Assembly (NCBI RefSeq): GCF_031127815.1
Contig: NZ_JARXHY010000003.1
Coordinates: forward strand, 372,001 to 436,000
DNA length: 64,000 nucleotides
Direction: 5' to 3'
From: Pelagicoccus sp. SDUM812003
Lineage (GTDB): Bacteria > Verrucomicrobiota > Verrucomicrobiia > Opitutales > Opitutaceae
Below the pieces are notes generated by a model. The model was not told where the DNA came from and searched no databases. It saw only the letters and a list, made by a program, of their open reading frames with translations. Every line of letters begins with the position of its first letter. The stretch's first letter is position 1. This document shows, one piece after another, positions 24,443-33,102 of the stretch. The translations under genes and the position numbers were made by a program.

Positions 24443-26590
24443 CTAGTACTTCCACTTCAGGGAGAAGATGACGTTGCGCGGCTCGCCGTAGTTAGGGTAG
24501 TCGAGGTTCGCGAGGTAGATCTCGTCGAAAGCGTTTTTGGCGCTGAGCGTGGCGGAGAAGTTCTCGTTGAACTCGTAGTTGAGGTGGATGTTGGCCAAGG
24601 CGTAGGCGTCTTGGGTCACGATGGCGCTGCCTTCGGTCGGATGGGTGCTGCTGCCTTGGATCTCGCTCTGCCATGTGAGCCCGCCACCGATGGCCAGGCG
24701 ACGCCACTTGCCCGGGAACTGGTAGTGGCTGGAGAACTGGAAGAGGTGCTTCGGCAGGTTAGTCCAGATAAGATCGGTCTCGTGGCGAGATGTGTCGTTG
24801 AGCGTGTATCCGAAAATCACTGACCAGTCCTGGTTGACCTGTCCCGAGAGCTGCAACTCCACGCCTTCGCTCTTGGTGCCGTCGACGCCGTAGTACACGT
24901 ACTTGCCGTTGGGAAGCGGGTCGATGTAGCTAGGATCGCGAACCGCGTAGTTGTCTTGGGAGGCTTCGAAGAGGGCGGCGGTGAAGGTGGCTCGCCCGTC
25001 GGCGAAGCTGGACTTTATGCCGACTTCCAGGTTGGTGCCCTCAACCGGATCGAGAATGGCGCCGTTTTCGTCGACGTAGCTTTGCGGTTCAAAGATGGAG
25101 GTGTAGCTCGCGTAGAGCGTGGTGTTTTGATTGAGGTCGTAGGTGAAGCCGATGTAGGGCGTGAACTCGCCGTCGACGTCGTATTCTGAGGAAACGCTGG
25201 TGACGACGCCATCGATGTCGCGCTGGAACTCCTTTGTATCCCAATTTGAAATACGGCCGCCAAGAATCGCGGAAAGCGAATCTGTGAGGCGGAGGCGAGT
25301 GGAGGCGTAAACGCCAAGCTGCTCGGTTTGCTCGATGGTGTAGCTATCGAGGTAGTTGAACGTGAGCTCGGGGGCGGAACCGTCCCAAGTGTAGAAATTA
25401 GGAATGAAGTAGGTCCAGGTGTAGCCAGCGTCATTGTTGCGAGAGACGCCCTCGTATTCGGAGTAGCTCGCGCCAAAGACCAGATCGTGTTCGCGTTCGA
25501 ACAATCTGAATACACCGTTGGTGTAGAGATCCAGGCTGTCGCGCACGTCGTCGCCGTCCCAGTAGGTGCCGCTGAGCATGACCCCGCTGCCGTCCTCCTT
25601 GTCGAGCCAGCTGCCGCCGTAGGTGTTTTGATAGACGCTCTTGCTGACCACGTCGCCGGTGGTGTGGTTGTAAGCCGCCTTGAGCTGCCAGTCGCTGCCG
25701 AACTGCTGCTCTAGGTTGACGAAAGCGGTGTTGGACTCGCGCTGCCACTTGGCCCAGTTGGTGGCGAAGTTGGTGGTGTGAGGAAGGTCTGATGTCGAGC
25801 CGTCAGCGGAGAAGTAGGGAATGGTGCCCCAGACCGAGGCGGTTGGATCGTTGTCCTGCGTCTGGTAGCCGAAGGTGAGTGAGGTGGTATCGGTGATGTC
25901 GCCCGTGAAGGTGGCCAGCAGAGCGAGCTTGTCCTCGTGGTAGCGATCGCGGAAGCTGTCGCGGTCGGTGTAAGCGGCGACCACGCGGCCGCGGTACTGG
26001 CCTTCCGAAGAGAGCGGCGTGTTCACGTCGACCTCGGTGCGGTAGTAGTCCCAGGATCCGACGGTTTGGCGAACCGATGCGGCGAAGCTGCGCTCGGCCT
26101 GCTTGCGGTGAAAGTTAACGGTGCCCGAAGGCTCGCCGGAGCCGCTGAAAAGTCCGTTTGCTCCGCGTAGGATTTCCACGCGTTGGTACAGGGCGGTGTC
26201 GTACTCTTGGTTAGTATCGTTGCTGTAGGTCGGAATGCCGTCGACCTGGAAGTCGGTGATTTGGAATCCGCGGGAGAAGTAGAGCGGGCGCTGCGTATCG
26301 TAGAGAGAAACGTTCACACCAGTCACGTTGCGCATGACGTCGTCCATGCTGAACATGGATTCGTGCTCTAGCCGCGAACTATCGATCAGGCTGATCGACT
26401 GTGGCGTCTCGCGTTCGCTGAGGGGCAGCCGCGTGGCGGCCCCGATGGTGTCGTAGTGGTCGCCGAAGACGGTGAAGCTCGAGAGGACAACGTAATCTTC
26501 CTCGCTCTCGCTTGTCTGAGCCAAGACCCCAGCGGGTAGGCTCAAGGCGCTGACGGAACATCCCAGGATGAGAGTTTTGAAGTGGTTCAT
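24443..26590 (-). CDS. TonB-dependent ferric-siderophore receptor A (FhuE/FpvA-like)
   Basis: This outer-membrane beta-barrel uses TonB energy to import a ferric siderophore. Starting at ATG 26590 (MNHFKTLILGCSVSALSLPA) it has a signal peptide, a TonB-box-like LSSFTVFG, a plug with LPLSERETPQSISLIDSSRL and RVEILRGANGLFSGSGEPSG, then a 22-strand type barrel ending in the aromatic SLKWKY. The plug matches the FhuE/FpvA/FoxA branch used for hydroxamate and pyoverdine-type ferric complexes. It lacks an N-terminal STN signalling domain. Box pair 2 lies 94 bp upstream and PepSY A downstream. Confidence 0.9.
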   Translation of the reverse strand: MNHFKTLILGCSVSALSLPAGVLAQTSESEEDYVVLSSFTVFGDHYDTIGAATRLPLSERETPQSISLIDSSRLEHESMFSMDDVMRNVTGVNVSLYDTQRPLYFSRGFQITDFQVDGIPTYSNDTNQEYDTALYQRVEILRGANGLFSGSGEPSGTVNFHRKQAERSFAASVRQTVGSWDYYRTEVDVNTPLSSEGQYRGRVVAAYTDRDSFRDRYHEDKLALLATFTGDITDTTSLTFGYQTQDNDPTASVWGTIPYFSADGSTSDLPHTTNFATNWAKWQRESNTAFVNLEQQFGSDWQLKAAYNHTTGDVVSKSVYQNTYGGSWLDKEDGSGVMLSGTYWDGDDVRDSLDLYTNGVFRLFEREHDLVFGASYSEYEGVSRNNDAGYTWTYFIPNFYTWDGSAPELTFNYLDSYTIEQTEQLGVYASTRLRLTDSLSAILGGRISNWDTKEFQRDIDGVVTSVSSEYDVDGEFTPYIGFTYDLNQNTTLYASYTSIFEPQSYVDENGAILDPVEGTNLEVGIKSSFADGRATFTAALFEASQDNYAVRDPSYIDPLPNGKYVYYGVDGTKSEGVELQLSGQVNQDWSVIFGYTLNDTSRHETDLIWTNLPKHLFQFSSHYQFPGKWRRLAIGGGLTWQSEIQGSSTHPTEGSAIVTQDAYALANIHLNYEFNENFSATLSAKNAFDEIYLANLDYPNYGEPRNVIFSLKWKY

Positions 26591-26684
26591 ATCTGAATCT
26601 CGTTTGTACTTGCTAAGCGGCGACTGCCCGAACGCGGGCGGCGCCATCATGCGCAGAATAGCGCTTCGGACGGTCGCGGCGCCG

Positions 26685-26719
26685 CTCCCATACGGATTCT
26701 TACGACCCCCAGCGGGATA
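26685..26719 (+). promoter_or_regulatory. Paired 14-bp box, site 2
   Basis: CTCCCATACGGATT (26685-26698) and CCCCCAGCGGGATA (26706-26719) start 21 bp apart, 94 bp upstream of the receptor A start codon. This is the most divergent pair, but the GGAT cores keep the exact 21-bp phase. Confidence 0.65.
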
Positions 26720-26774
26720 AAAGCGGGTCTGGCGACGCTGGGGTGACGCCTAGTTGACGGGTGGCGGGTGACGG
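26715..26774 (+). repeat. Promoter-distal segment duplicated at 28184-28237
   Basis: Starting at the second box of site 2, this stretch shares ATAAAAG, GGCGnCGCTGG (26731), CGCCTAG (26747) and the 14-mer GTGGCGGGTGACGG (26761-26774) in the same order with the segment beyond site 3. It looks like a duplicated regulatory region. Confidence 0.55.
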
Positions 26775-26809
26775 TAGAACGGGCGGCTGGAAGAGGTTTT
26801 CGCCTGTCG

Positions 26810-26905
26810 CTATTGGTGACAGAGCAGGACGAATATCAAGAGCAGCAGCAAGGGACCGGCGAAACAAATGAGTAGACGGAATCTTTCGGTAGCGCGTTCT
26901 GTCAT
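26810..26905 (-). CDS. 31-residue single-helix membrane peptide (candidate)
   Basis: A short frame from ATG 26905 to TAG encodes a positively charged start (MTERATERFRL) and one hydrophobic helix (LLICFAGPLLLLLIFVLL), ending in CHQ. It begins 30 bp after the stop of the preceding gene on the same strand. Very small membrane peptides of this form are common in siderophore-reductase operons. No clear Shine-Dalgarno sequence is visible, so coding status is uncertain. Confidence 0.4.
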   Translation of the reverse strand: MTERATERFRLLICFAGPLLLLLIFVLLCHQ

Positions 26906-26935
26906 GGGGATTCTTGCGCGTTTCGCGGTACGCAG

Positions 26936-27787
26936 TCAGGTCGAGAGCTTTCCTAGTGTCTGCGAGAAAACCGCTTCCGAATAATGGTCCGTGGCTGGTT
27001 CGATTGCGAGGAGCTGAGCGTCGTCGGGGCCTGCAATGTAAAGAATGGGGCGCTTGGCGGAGCGTGCATCGCAGTGGAGGCTGCGAGCGGCCCTGAGTCC
27101 GAGTTGGAAGGAGGCGAGCTCGGAATAAACTCCGATCGCGTCGTCGCTGAGTTCGATGGTTTCTATTTGAATCCGGCGTCGATGAGTGGACTCGCAGTTG
27201 GCTAGGGTGACCTCGATGGCTGCGTCATTCTCGGCGAGGAGTTGGAGGAATGTGGCAAGGGAATAGGGATGAAGCGAAAGCAGCGTCGCGGTGTCGGGAA
27301 CGGCGGGGAACTGATCGAGCGCTAGGTGAACGGCCTCGTCTTCTTCTGGAGATTCGATGAGCGTTTTGATGTAGTGTGCCCATTCGCTAGGAGGAACTGT
27401 CTGCGGGGCGCAGATTTGGAGAAACTCTTGGCCGTGGGGATTGCGAAACTCGATGCGTCCCGGGGAGCTGCAGCAGTCGCAAGTTTGCACGCGTCCGGCT
27501 AGAGAAGCATGCGAGTCGGGACGAATCAGCAGCCGATTGTCTCCCGATCCCGCGAAACCTCTCTCGTGGTTCCAATTAAGAATAGGCGGCTTGGTGAGGG
27601 CGACCAGACGAGCGAAGGCGTGCTTGGTCTGGAGGTAGATGGATTCAAAGTTCTCGGCAGAGAGGTCGAAGGTGTGTATCCAGTTTCTTGGGATCGTTAT
27701 TCGTCCATCCGCATCGGTCCGAAAGCAGATCGGCGCGTGGGCTTGTTGATGGCTGGCCGGGGCAGGTGTTGTCGGGAGTCGGTCCAT
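26936..27787 (-). CDS. Unknown protein in box-controlled operon, possibly haem/iron related
   Basis: This soluble protein of about 283 residues starts at ATG 27787 (MDRLPTTPAPASH). The best-conserved-looking block is GRITIPRNWIHTFDLSAENF and the following FESIYLQTKHAFARLV, then ILNWNHERGFAGSGDNRLLI, a CDCC cluster, and IEFRNPHGQEFLQICAP. The order of a histidine-containing strand followed by an FxxxxG-x-x-F strand loosely recalls HemS/ChuX haem-handling proteins, but this is a weak resemblance. It overlaps the upstream gene by 91 bp in another frame, so both are probably translated from one mRNA under site 3. Confidence 0.6.
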   Translation of the reverse strand: MDRLPTTPAPASHQQAHAPICFRTDADGRITIPRNWIHTFDLSAENFESIYLQTKHAFARLVALTKPPILNWNHERGFAGSGDNRLLIRPDSHASLAGRVQTCDCCSSPGRIEFRNPHGQEFLQICAPQTVPPSEWAHYIKTLIESPEEDEAVHLALDQFPAVPDTATLLSLHPYSLATFLQLLAENDAAIEVTLANCESTHRRRIQIETIELSDDAIGVYSELASFQLGLRAARSLHCDARSAKRPILYIAGPDDAQLLAIEPATDHYSEAVFSQTLGKLST

Positions 27788-28077
27788 TTGTGAGTCGGAG
27801 TGCGAGTGGGGAGGATCTGAGCGCAGACGTTTGCCTGAGGGCAGAAGCTCGCGATGCGACCTGCGAGCTTCCAAGCAGCGTCGCAGGCGAGAGCAGCTTC
27901 GATGGGGATGCAAAGTGTGATGCAGGTGCCCTCGGATGCGGGTTTCTGGGCGATCGAGAGGGAGACCGGAAGCTTGAGGTCCACAGCGCAGGCGCGGGCG
28001 ATTTTTGCTAGATCGAATCCTGGGTGTTCGCGAGAGTTGGCGATTTCGCAGCGTATTTGATGAATGGATGCATTCAT
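27697..28077 (-). CDS. Unknown small protein, first gene of box-controlled operon
   Basis: This protein of about 126 residues starts at ATG 28077 (MNASIHQIRCEIANSREHPG); an in-frame ATG at 28128 is an alternative. It has six cysteines and a helical middle (ACDAAWKLAGRIASFCPQAN), no signal peptide and no motif I recognise. The last 30 residues overlap the next gene in a different frame and are basic and low in structure, so that part may be constrained by the overlap. Box pair 3 lies 75 bp upstream of the chosen start, placing it in the proposed iron regulon. Confidence 0.5.
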   Translation of the reverse strand: MNASIHQIRCEIANSREHPGFDLAKIARACAVDLKLPVSLSIAQKPASEGTCITLCIPIEAALACDAAWKLAGRIASFCPQANVCAQILPTRTPTHKWTDSRQHLPRPAINKPTRRSAFGPMRMDE

Positions 28078-28152
28078 GGTTCTTGTTAGCTGCGGGGAGT
28101 TGGCAGCCCGCAGAATTGGGGATATCATAGCTGAACCAAGCTCGTTTCGCTG

Positions 28153-28187
28153 CCCCGAGAAGGATTCATAAGACCCTGAGAAGGATA
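28153..28187 (+). promoter_or_regulatory. Paired 14-bp box, site 3
   Basis: CCCCGAGAAGGATT (28153-28166) and CCCTGAGAAGGATA (28174-28187) start 21 bp apart, 75 bp upstream of the ATG of the unknown two-gene operon. Confidence 0.7.
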
Positions 28188-28237
28188 AAAGGAGAGATCG
28201 GCGTCGCTGGAGCGCCGCCTAGGTGGCGGGTGACGGG
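28184..28237 (+). repeat. Promoter-distal segment, copy of 26715-26774
   Basis: It contains ATAAAAG, GGCGTCGCTGG (28200-28210), CGCCTAG (28216-28222) and GTGGCGGGTGACGG (28223-28236) in the same order as the segment beyond site 2. Confidence 0.55.
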
Positions 28238-28292
28238 GTGGCGGGGTGCGGGCGAAAAGCGAGCCCGGAGGTCCCGCTCCGCCGTGTTTCGT

Positions 28293-29432
28293 TCAACCGA
28301 AAAAGCGGCACCAGCTGAGGGCGAAACCTGTGTATACGAGAATCAATGACGCGGCGGTGGCAACGGTAGCGATGATTTTGCCGATGAGGCCAAAGGCTTC
28401 TCCGGTGTGAAGGAAGCGCACCCAGACGCGGGCTTGCATGCCAGCGCTGCGCTCTTCGAAGCGGGTGGCTTGCAGAATGTCGCCAGTGATGGGGTCGACC
28501 GATATCGGAGTGTAGCCGGCGCTCTGAAAGGGAGCAGGCAGGTAGACGGCTACATTGAGCGGCTGCAGGCCTTGTTCTGGCTGGCTGGAGTGAGGCAAGT
28601 TTATCCAGAGCAGATTGTATTCGGGAAATGCGGATGCGATCTTGTCGGCGATTTCCTGATACGGAAGGGGAGTGGCGTCTACGGGATGGTCCGGCAAGGC
28701 GGGCGGCTTGACCATGAGCATGCGAAAGTCTCGGAACTGCGGTGGCTCCTCTCCGAGGACTTGGAATACTAGCTTGTGGCCCCAGCCGAAGGAAATGACC
28801 ACGGCGGTGCCTACAAGGACGATTAGCACAGGAAGGTTCCAGATTCCGAATACGTTGTGCCGGTTGAAATCGCGGGCTTTGCCTCGGACCTTTTTGTTGA
28901 AGAAGAGGGCTTTTTTGAAGAGGCGCGACTTCATGGCCCGCGGGAACCAAAGATAGAGGCCGGTGAGGCAGAGGATGAGGAAGGCGAGGTTGGATACGCC
29001 GGTTATGAGGCGTCCGGTGGAAGTGGGGCCTTCTTTGGCTCCCAGCCAGCGGTGCCACTCCTCGATGGTGTGCAGCACGTGGTGGGCGGGACCGGCTTGG
29101 GATTCGGCGAAGGCGCCGGTGTAGGGATTCGCGTAGATGAGGCGATCGCGGCCTTGCAGGATCTTGTAGGCTTTGTCGGCTTCTGGAAAGGTTTGAATGG
29201 CGGTCGCCTTGAAGTCGGGGAACTCCTCCGACAGGCGGGCCAGCAGTTCGTCGATGCTGAGAGCAGGAGGAGCGTCGGCGGGGACCTCTACTGCGCTTAG
29301 ATCTCGATCCATCCAGTCCAAGATTTCCGCTTCGAAGGCGATGGCGATACCGGTAGCTGACATGATGGCGATGACGGTACCCGCTGCGATGCCTGAGAGC
29401 AGATGTATCCAGAATATGGTTTTTCGGAACAT
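28293..29432 (-). CDS. PepSY-associated membrane protein B, downstream of receptor B
   Basis: This 379-residue PepSY_TM protein is a close paralogue of protein C at 36430: both begin with the RKTIFWIHL helix and a GTVIAIMSxTGI segment. Four principal helices are visible, with histidines in the first helix (FWIHLLSGIAAGTV), HHVLHTIEEWHRWLGAKEG, the DFNRHNVFGIWNLPVLIV helix and FLHTGEAFGLIGKIIATVA. Family context suggests ferric-siderophore reduction in the periplasm or inner membrane. It follows receptor B after a 117-bp gap that holds a long imperfect inverted repeat. Confidence 0.86.
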   Translation of the reverse strand: MFRKTIFWIHLLSGIAAGTVIAIMSATGIAIAFEAEILDWMDRDLSAVEVPADAPPALSIDELLARLSEEFPDFKATAIQTFPEADKAYKILQGRDRLIYANPYTGAFAESQAGPAHHVLHTIEEWHRWLGAKEGPTSTGRLITGVSNLAFLILCLTGLYLWFPRAMKSRLFKKALFFNKKVRGKARDFNRHNVFGIWNLPVLIVLVGTAVVISFGWGHKLVFQVLGEEPPQFRDFRMLMVKPPALPDHPVDATPLPYQEIADKIASAFPEYNLLWINLPHSSQPEQGLQPLNVAVYLPAPFQSAGYTPISVDPITGDILQATRFEERSAGMQARVWVRFLHTGEAFGLIGKIIATVATAASLILVYTGFALSWCRFFG

Positions 29433-29449
29433 AGGTTAAGAGAAGAAAG

Positions 29450-29524
29450 CCCACGAATCTCACGATCGGTCACGAAAAGGTTTTTGTTTGAGTTCCGTTC
29501 GTGGTTGACCGTGTGATCCGTGGG
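29450..29524. repeat. Intercistronic inverted repeat between receptor B and PepSY B
   Basis: The arm 29450-29476, beginning CCCACGAATC, is repeated in inverse at 29498-29524, ending GATCCGTGGG; 21 of 27 positions match. The loop contains AAGGTTTTTGTTTGAG. It has the same position as the hairpins behind receptors A and C. Confidence 0.6.
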
Positions 29525-29549
29525 TCGGTTATTTAAGTGGCGCCTACTC

Positions 29550-31553
29550 TCAGAATTTGATCGAGGTGGAGAGGCGTATGTCGCGGCCAGGGGCGGCGAG
29601 TCCGGCCACTCTCTCGAGTTGTCCGTTGTAGCCAGCGGTTGCCTGGTCGACGTAATATTTGTCGAAGGCGTTGTCGATGGTGAGCGTTACGGCGATATGG
29701 TCTTCCTCGCCGGTCACCCACTGGGCGTAGAAATCGTGCACGGCGTAGGACGGCTTGTAAGCGAGGGGCTCGGGGGACTCGTCGTACTCTTCGACGAAGT
29801 TGAGGGACCAGCCGACGTTGAGCTGCAGCTCGGAAAACGTATAGCCTGTATTGGCGTTCCAAGTACGACCGTAGGAGCTACCGAGGCCGAAGTCTGTATC
29901 GACGAGCGCTTCTCCATCGAGCTCCGGATCCGAGTGCGAGACTCCGAGGCTAGAGGTGAAGGCGCCTTGGCGTAGGCCGAAAGTGAAGTCGTAGCCCTCG
30001 ACTTCGAGGTCGCCTGCGTTGTCGCGAACACCACTGGACACGATGACGTCATTGATGGTCTGCTGGTAGAGCGTGCCGTTGGCGAAGTAGGTTCCATTGT
30101 CGTACTGGAAGCCGATTTCCGCGTTCTCAGCCCACTCAGGATCGATGGATGCGTGGTTGGTGACGCCACCTTCGTTGGCTGTGATGAGGTCGATCGGCGT
30201 GACGCCGCGAAAGGCGGTGCCGTAGCTTACGTTTAGATCGAGCTTCTCCGTCGCGGCGAAGCTGATCCCGAGATTGGGGCTGAAGCCAGCATCCCTAAAG
30301 GTTTGGCCGTCCTTGTCCTGGTATTTGTATTCGTCCCAGCGGATACCGAAGGATGCTTGGACCTGTTCGGTCACTTGCCACTCGTCTTGAGCGTAGAAGC
30401 CGAGGATCTCGATGGTCTCGTCTGGAATGGTTTGGTAAACCAGTGGCGGTAGGCCGATGGGCGAGGAGAATGGAGGGCGCAGAGTGGTTTGTCCCTTCCC
30501 GGTGAAGTACGCGGTATCGTCGCGGAAGTTGAGGCCGTAGTTCACGGTGTGGTCGCCGTAGGCGGAGGTGTTGGAAAGGTCGAAGCCGAGGCTTTCGTAG
30601 CCCATCTCGTATTGGCCGGTGCGGTCGATGCTGTTGTCTGTATGGTAGAGCTTGGCGTTGAGATCGACGTTTCGGTCTGAAGCGACGAATCCGTAGCCAA
30701 GGGTCGCGGTCTGGCGGTCGAACTCCATGTAGACCGGGTCATTCGGAGCTCGCGGGTGATTGAAGTCGCCGTAGAAGTTGGGGCGATGGCGGAAGGTGCC
30801 CTCGTTGCTGCGGTCTTCGAAACTGAATTCGAGCGTTTGATTTGCGTCGATCTGCCCATCGAGCTTGAGGAAGGCTCGGTTGGTGTCGCTGCTGGTGAGC
30901 TCCACCGTGTCTCCGTTTCCATCCTTGTAGTCGTTGGATTCTGAATACGTGTAGGCGAAGACGCCCGAGAGACTGGCGCTGAGCTGGCTGTAGAGGGCTC
31001 CGGTGAGCTTGAGTTGGTCGCCGTTGCTGCCGTAGCTGGCTTTGGTGAAGGATCCGAAGGTGTCGCTACCCTCAAGGAAGTCGTTGGCTCCCTTGTTCTC
31101 GAAGCGGATCGCTCCCGCAAGAGCTCCCGGTCCGACGGAGGCTGCTCCAGCGCCCGGCTCCGCTTCGGCGAACTTGAGCAGTTCCGGCTCGATGGAGTAC
31201 TGGCCCTGGTGGTGGGAAAGGTAGCCCGCTTGGGTGGCTCCGTCGACGGAGACGGCGAGCATCTTGTCCTCGATGCCGCGCACGTAGATCTTCTCCGCGG
31301 CGGATATACCGCCCCCGACCATGATGGAAGGATCTTGGGAGAAGATGTCGGAGAGGTCGTTTGCCTGAAGGCGCTCCAGGTCCTTGTCGGTGACGTGGAC
31401 GATCTTCTGGGCTCCGAAGGCGTATGTTTCGCCGGATACGACGAAGGGAGTGAGGTCGAAGACCTCGTCCTCATCCGACTGGGCGAAGGAGAGAGTCGCG
31501 AAGCCGAAGCAGGAAACTGCGGCCAGCGATTTGAATAGGAGGTTTGTAGTCAT
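29550..31553 (-). CDS. TonB-dependent receptor B
   Basis: This outer-membrane TBDT of about 667 residues starts at ATG 31553 (MTTNLLFKSLAAVSCFGFAT) with a signal peptide. A TonB-box-like DLTPFVVSG is followed by a plug with LQANDLSDIFSQDPSIMVGG, EKIYVRGIEDKMLAVSVDGA and PGALAGAIRFENKGANDF, and a barrel ending in LSTSIKF. The KIYVRGIED plus VDGATQ plug is shared with receptor C and belongs to a TBDT group often annotated as siderophore or haem-type; the ligand is unknown. Box pair 4 lies 59 bp upstream. PepSY B is downstream. Confidence 0.9.
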   Translation of the reverse strand: MTTNLLFKSLAAVSCFGFATLSFAQSDEDEVFDLTPFVVSGETYAFGAQKIVHVTDKDLERLQANDLSDIFSQDPSIMVGGGISAAEKIYVRGIEDKMLAVSVDGATQAGYLSHHQGQYSIEPELLKFAEAEPGAGAASVGPGALAGAIRFENKGANDFLEGSDTFGSFTKASYGSNGDQLKLTGALYSQLSASLSGVFAYTYSESNDYKDGNGDTVELTSSDTNRAFLKLDGQIDANQTLEFSFEDRSNEGTFRHRPNFYGDFNHPRAPNDPVYMEFDRQTATLGYGFVASDRNVDLNAKLYHTDNSIDRTGQYEMGYESLGFDLSNTSAYGDHTVNYGLNFRDDTAYFTGKGQTTLRPPFSSPIGLPPLVYQTIPDETIEILGFYAQDEWQVTEQVQASFGIRWDEYKYQDKDGQTFRDAGFSPNLGISFAATEKLDLNVSYGTAFRGVTPIDLITANEGGVTNHASIDPEWAENAEIGFQYDNGTYFANGTLYQQTINDVIVSSGVRDNAGDLEVEGYDFTFGLRQGAFTSSLGVSHSDPELDGEALVDTDFGLGSSYGRTWNANTGYTFSELQLNVGWSLNFVEEYDESPEPLAYKPSYAVHDFYAQWVTGEEDHIAVTLTIDNAFDKYYVDQATAGYNGQLERVAGLAAPGRDIRLSTSIKF

Positions 31554-31612
31554 GAGCTTATCGCTTTGGAATTCGAGCCCGCGACTATGGCCGATCAATT
31601 ACATTTCCGCAG

Positions 31613-31647
31613 CCCCGAGAGGGATTAGTTGCGCCCGAGGAGGGATT
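31613..31647 (+). promoter_or_regulatory. Paired 14-bp box, site 4
   Basis: CCCCGAGAGGGATT (31613-31626), identical to the first box of site 1, and CCCGAGGAGGGATT (31634-31647) start 21 bp apart, 59 bp upstream of the receptor B start. Confidence 0.72.
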
Positions 31648-31669
31648 TTCATAACGGGGACTGTGACGT

Positions 31670-33001
31670 CTAAGCCGCTCGGTTTGGTCGGATCTTGCCC
31701 GAGATCCAGCTGACGAGGCCTATGAATAATAAGGACGCTCCAACGGTAGGGAGGAGGACCGCGAGGGCGATGGTGAGCCAGGCCATCCACTTGGGCGCGG
31801 TCTTCGGAGGAGTTTTTCTGGGAGCTCCCGTCGCGCCGCTCGGACGCCGTCGCCACCACATCCAAATCCCGGTGACGCACATGGCGATCAGTATCAGGCA
31901 GCTCAATACGGCCAGTATCTTCGTGCCCAATCCGAATATGCTTCCCACGTGGATAGGATAGAAGAGCAACAGGACCTTTGACATGAACGGCAGGTCCTCG
32001 CTGGTGGCGACTAGGAGCAGCTCGCCGGTGTACTGGTCGATGAAGGTGGCTCCCAGCTTGGCGAAGGGAACTGAAATGTCGGTTGTGATGCTAAAGGCGT
32101 CGTCGGTATCGTGGTGGGGAAACTCCATGCCGTAGCCTCGTCCCTCGTAGGAATAGGCGTCGTTCGCGGTCTTCCAGACTTCGTCAGCGGATATGCGGGT
32201 TTGCAGGCTGTGGTCCTCGACGTGAGCGGATTTGGGCGGGCTTATGTAGAACTCGGGAAAGCCTCCGGAGAGCGCGGTTCCGATTCGCAAGCCCGTTCCC
32301 CAGATGTTGGTGAAGAAAAGTCCCGTGCCCATGATGGCCAGCAGGAAGAAAGAGAGGTATACGCCCGGGATGGTATGCCAATCGCGCAGGAGGGTTCGCT
32401 TGGACCCCCTGGAGCGTGGGATCCATACGCCTTTGATCTTCTCTTTCTTGCGGGGCCACCAGAGATAGAGTCCTGAAAGAACGGATACGATGCCCCAGCA
32501 GGTGGCCGTTTCCACGACCAATCGCCCGATTGTGCCGCTCATGAGACGGCGATGAATGTCGAGAATGACGCGAAAGAAACCCTCGTCGCTGGGATGGTGT
32601 CCGAGGATTTCCCCTTTGTAAGGGTCGAAATAGACGTAGCTCGTTTCCTCGGCTCCGTCGGCCTTGTGGGTCTCGACGTAAGCGATCCATGCTCTGTCAG
32701 GTTCTTTGGATACGCTGAGGTAGTGCAGCTCCGCCTCAGGGAGCTCTGCTGCGATCGCTGATTCGAGGGTCGAGTGAGGGACTGCGGAACCGCCCGGCTC
32801 GACGAAGAGCGTTTCGGAGTGAAGGAGTCGCTCGATCTCGTCCTTGAACACGTAGAGGGCGCCGGTGATGGCGACGATGATAAGAACAGGCGAGACAAGC
32901 AGGCCCGCCCAGAAGTGCCAGCGCCAGACAAGCTGGTAGATCTTGCCGGGCCGGCGCTTTGGCTTCGCGAGTTCGGATGCGGAGGCGGTGTCGGAATACA
33001 T
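31670..33001 (-). CDS. PepSY-associated membrane protein D (stand-alone)
   Basis: This 443-residue PepSY_TM protein is larger than the other three. A proline- and lysine-rich leader is followed by the first helix VWRWHFWAGLLVSPVLIIVA, a periplasmic PepSY region (VYFDPYKGEILGHHPSDEGF), DIHRRLMSGTIGRLVVETA, the TLLRDWHTIPGVYLSFFLLA helix, and a C-terminal extension with two further helices (WLTIALAVLLPTVGASLLFI). It has its own box pair (site 5) 66 bp upstream and is not the partner of an adjacent receptor in the A/B/C arrangement, although it lies just upstream of receptor B. Reductase function is inferred. Confidence 0.85.
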   Translation of the reverse strand: MYSDTASASELAKPKRRPGKIYQLVWRWHFWAGLLVSPVLIIVAITGALYVFKDEIERLLHSETLFVEPGGSAVPHSTLESAIAAELPEAELHYLSVSKEPDRAWIAYVETHKADGAEETSYVYFDPYKGEILGHHPSDEGFFRVILDIHRRLMSGTIGRLVVETATCWGIVSVLSGLYLWWPRKKEKIKGVWIPRSRGSKRTLLRDWHTIPGVYLSFFLLAIMGTGLFFTNIWGTGLRIGTALSGGFPEFYISPPKSAHVEDHSLQTRISADEVWKTANDAYSYEGRGYGMEFPHHDTDDAFSITTDISVPFAKLGATFIDQYTGELLLVATSEDLPFMSKVLLLFYPIHVGSIFGLGTKILAVLSCLILIAMCVTGIWMWWRRRPSGATGAPRKTPPKTAPKWMAWLTIALAVLLPTVGASLLFIGLVSWISGKIRPNRAA

Positions 33002-33067
33002 GACTGCGGGTGGAGCGGCTGCTCGATGAGATGGTCGAAGAATACCGCTGTTGTTGGATGTAGTCCG

Positions 33068-33102
33068 CCCCTGGAGGGATAACGTTTGCTCCGGGAAGGA
33101 TT
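33068..33102 (+). promoter_or_regulatory. Paired 14-bp box, site 5
   Basis: CCCCTGGAGGGATA (33068-33081) and CTCCGGGAAGGATT (33089-33102) start 21 bp apart, 66 bp upstream of the PepSY D start. From here to 33332 I see no gene; the stretch becomes AT-richer toward the pseudogene. Confidence 0.68.
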
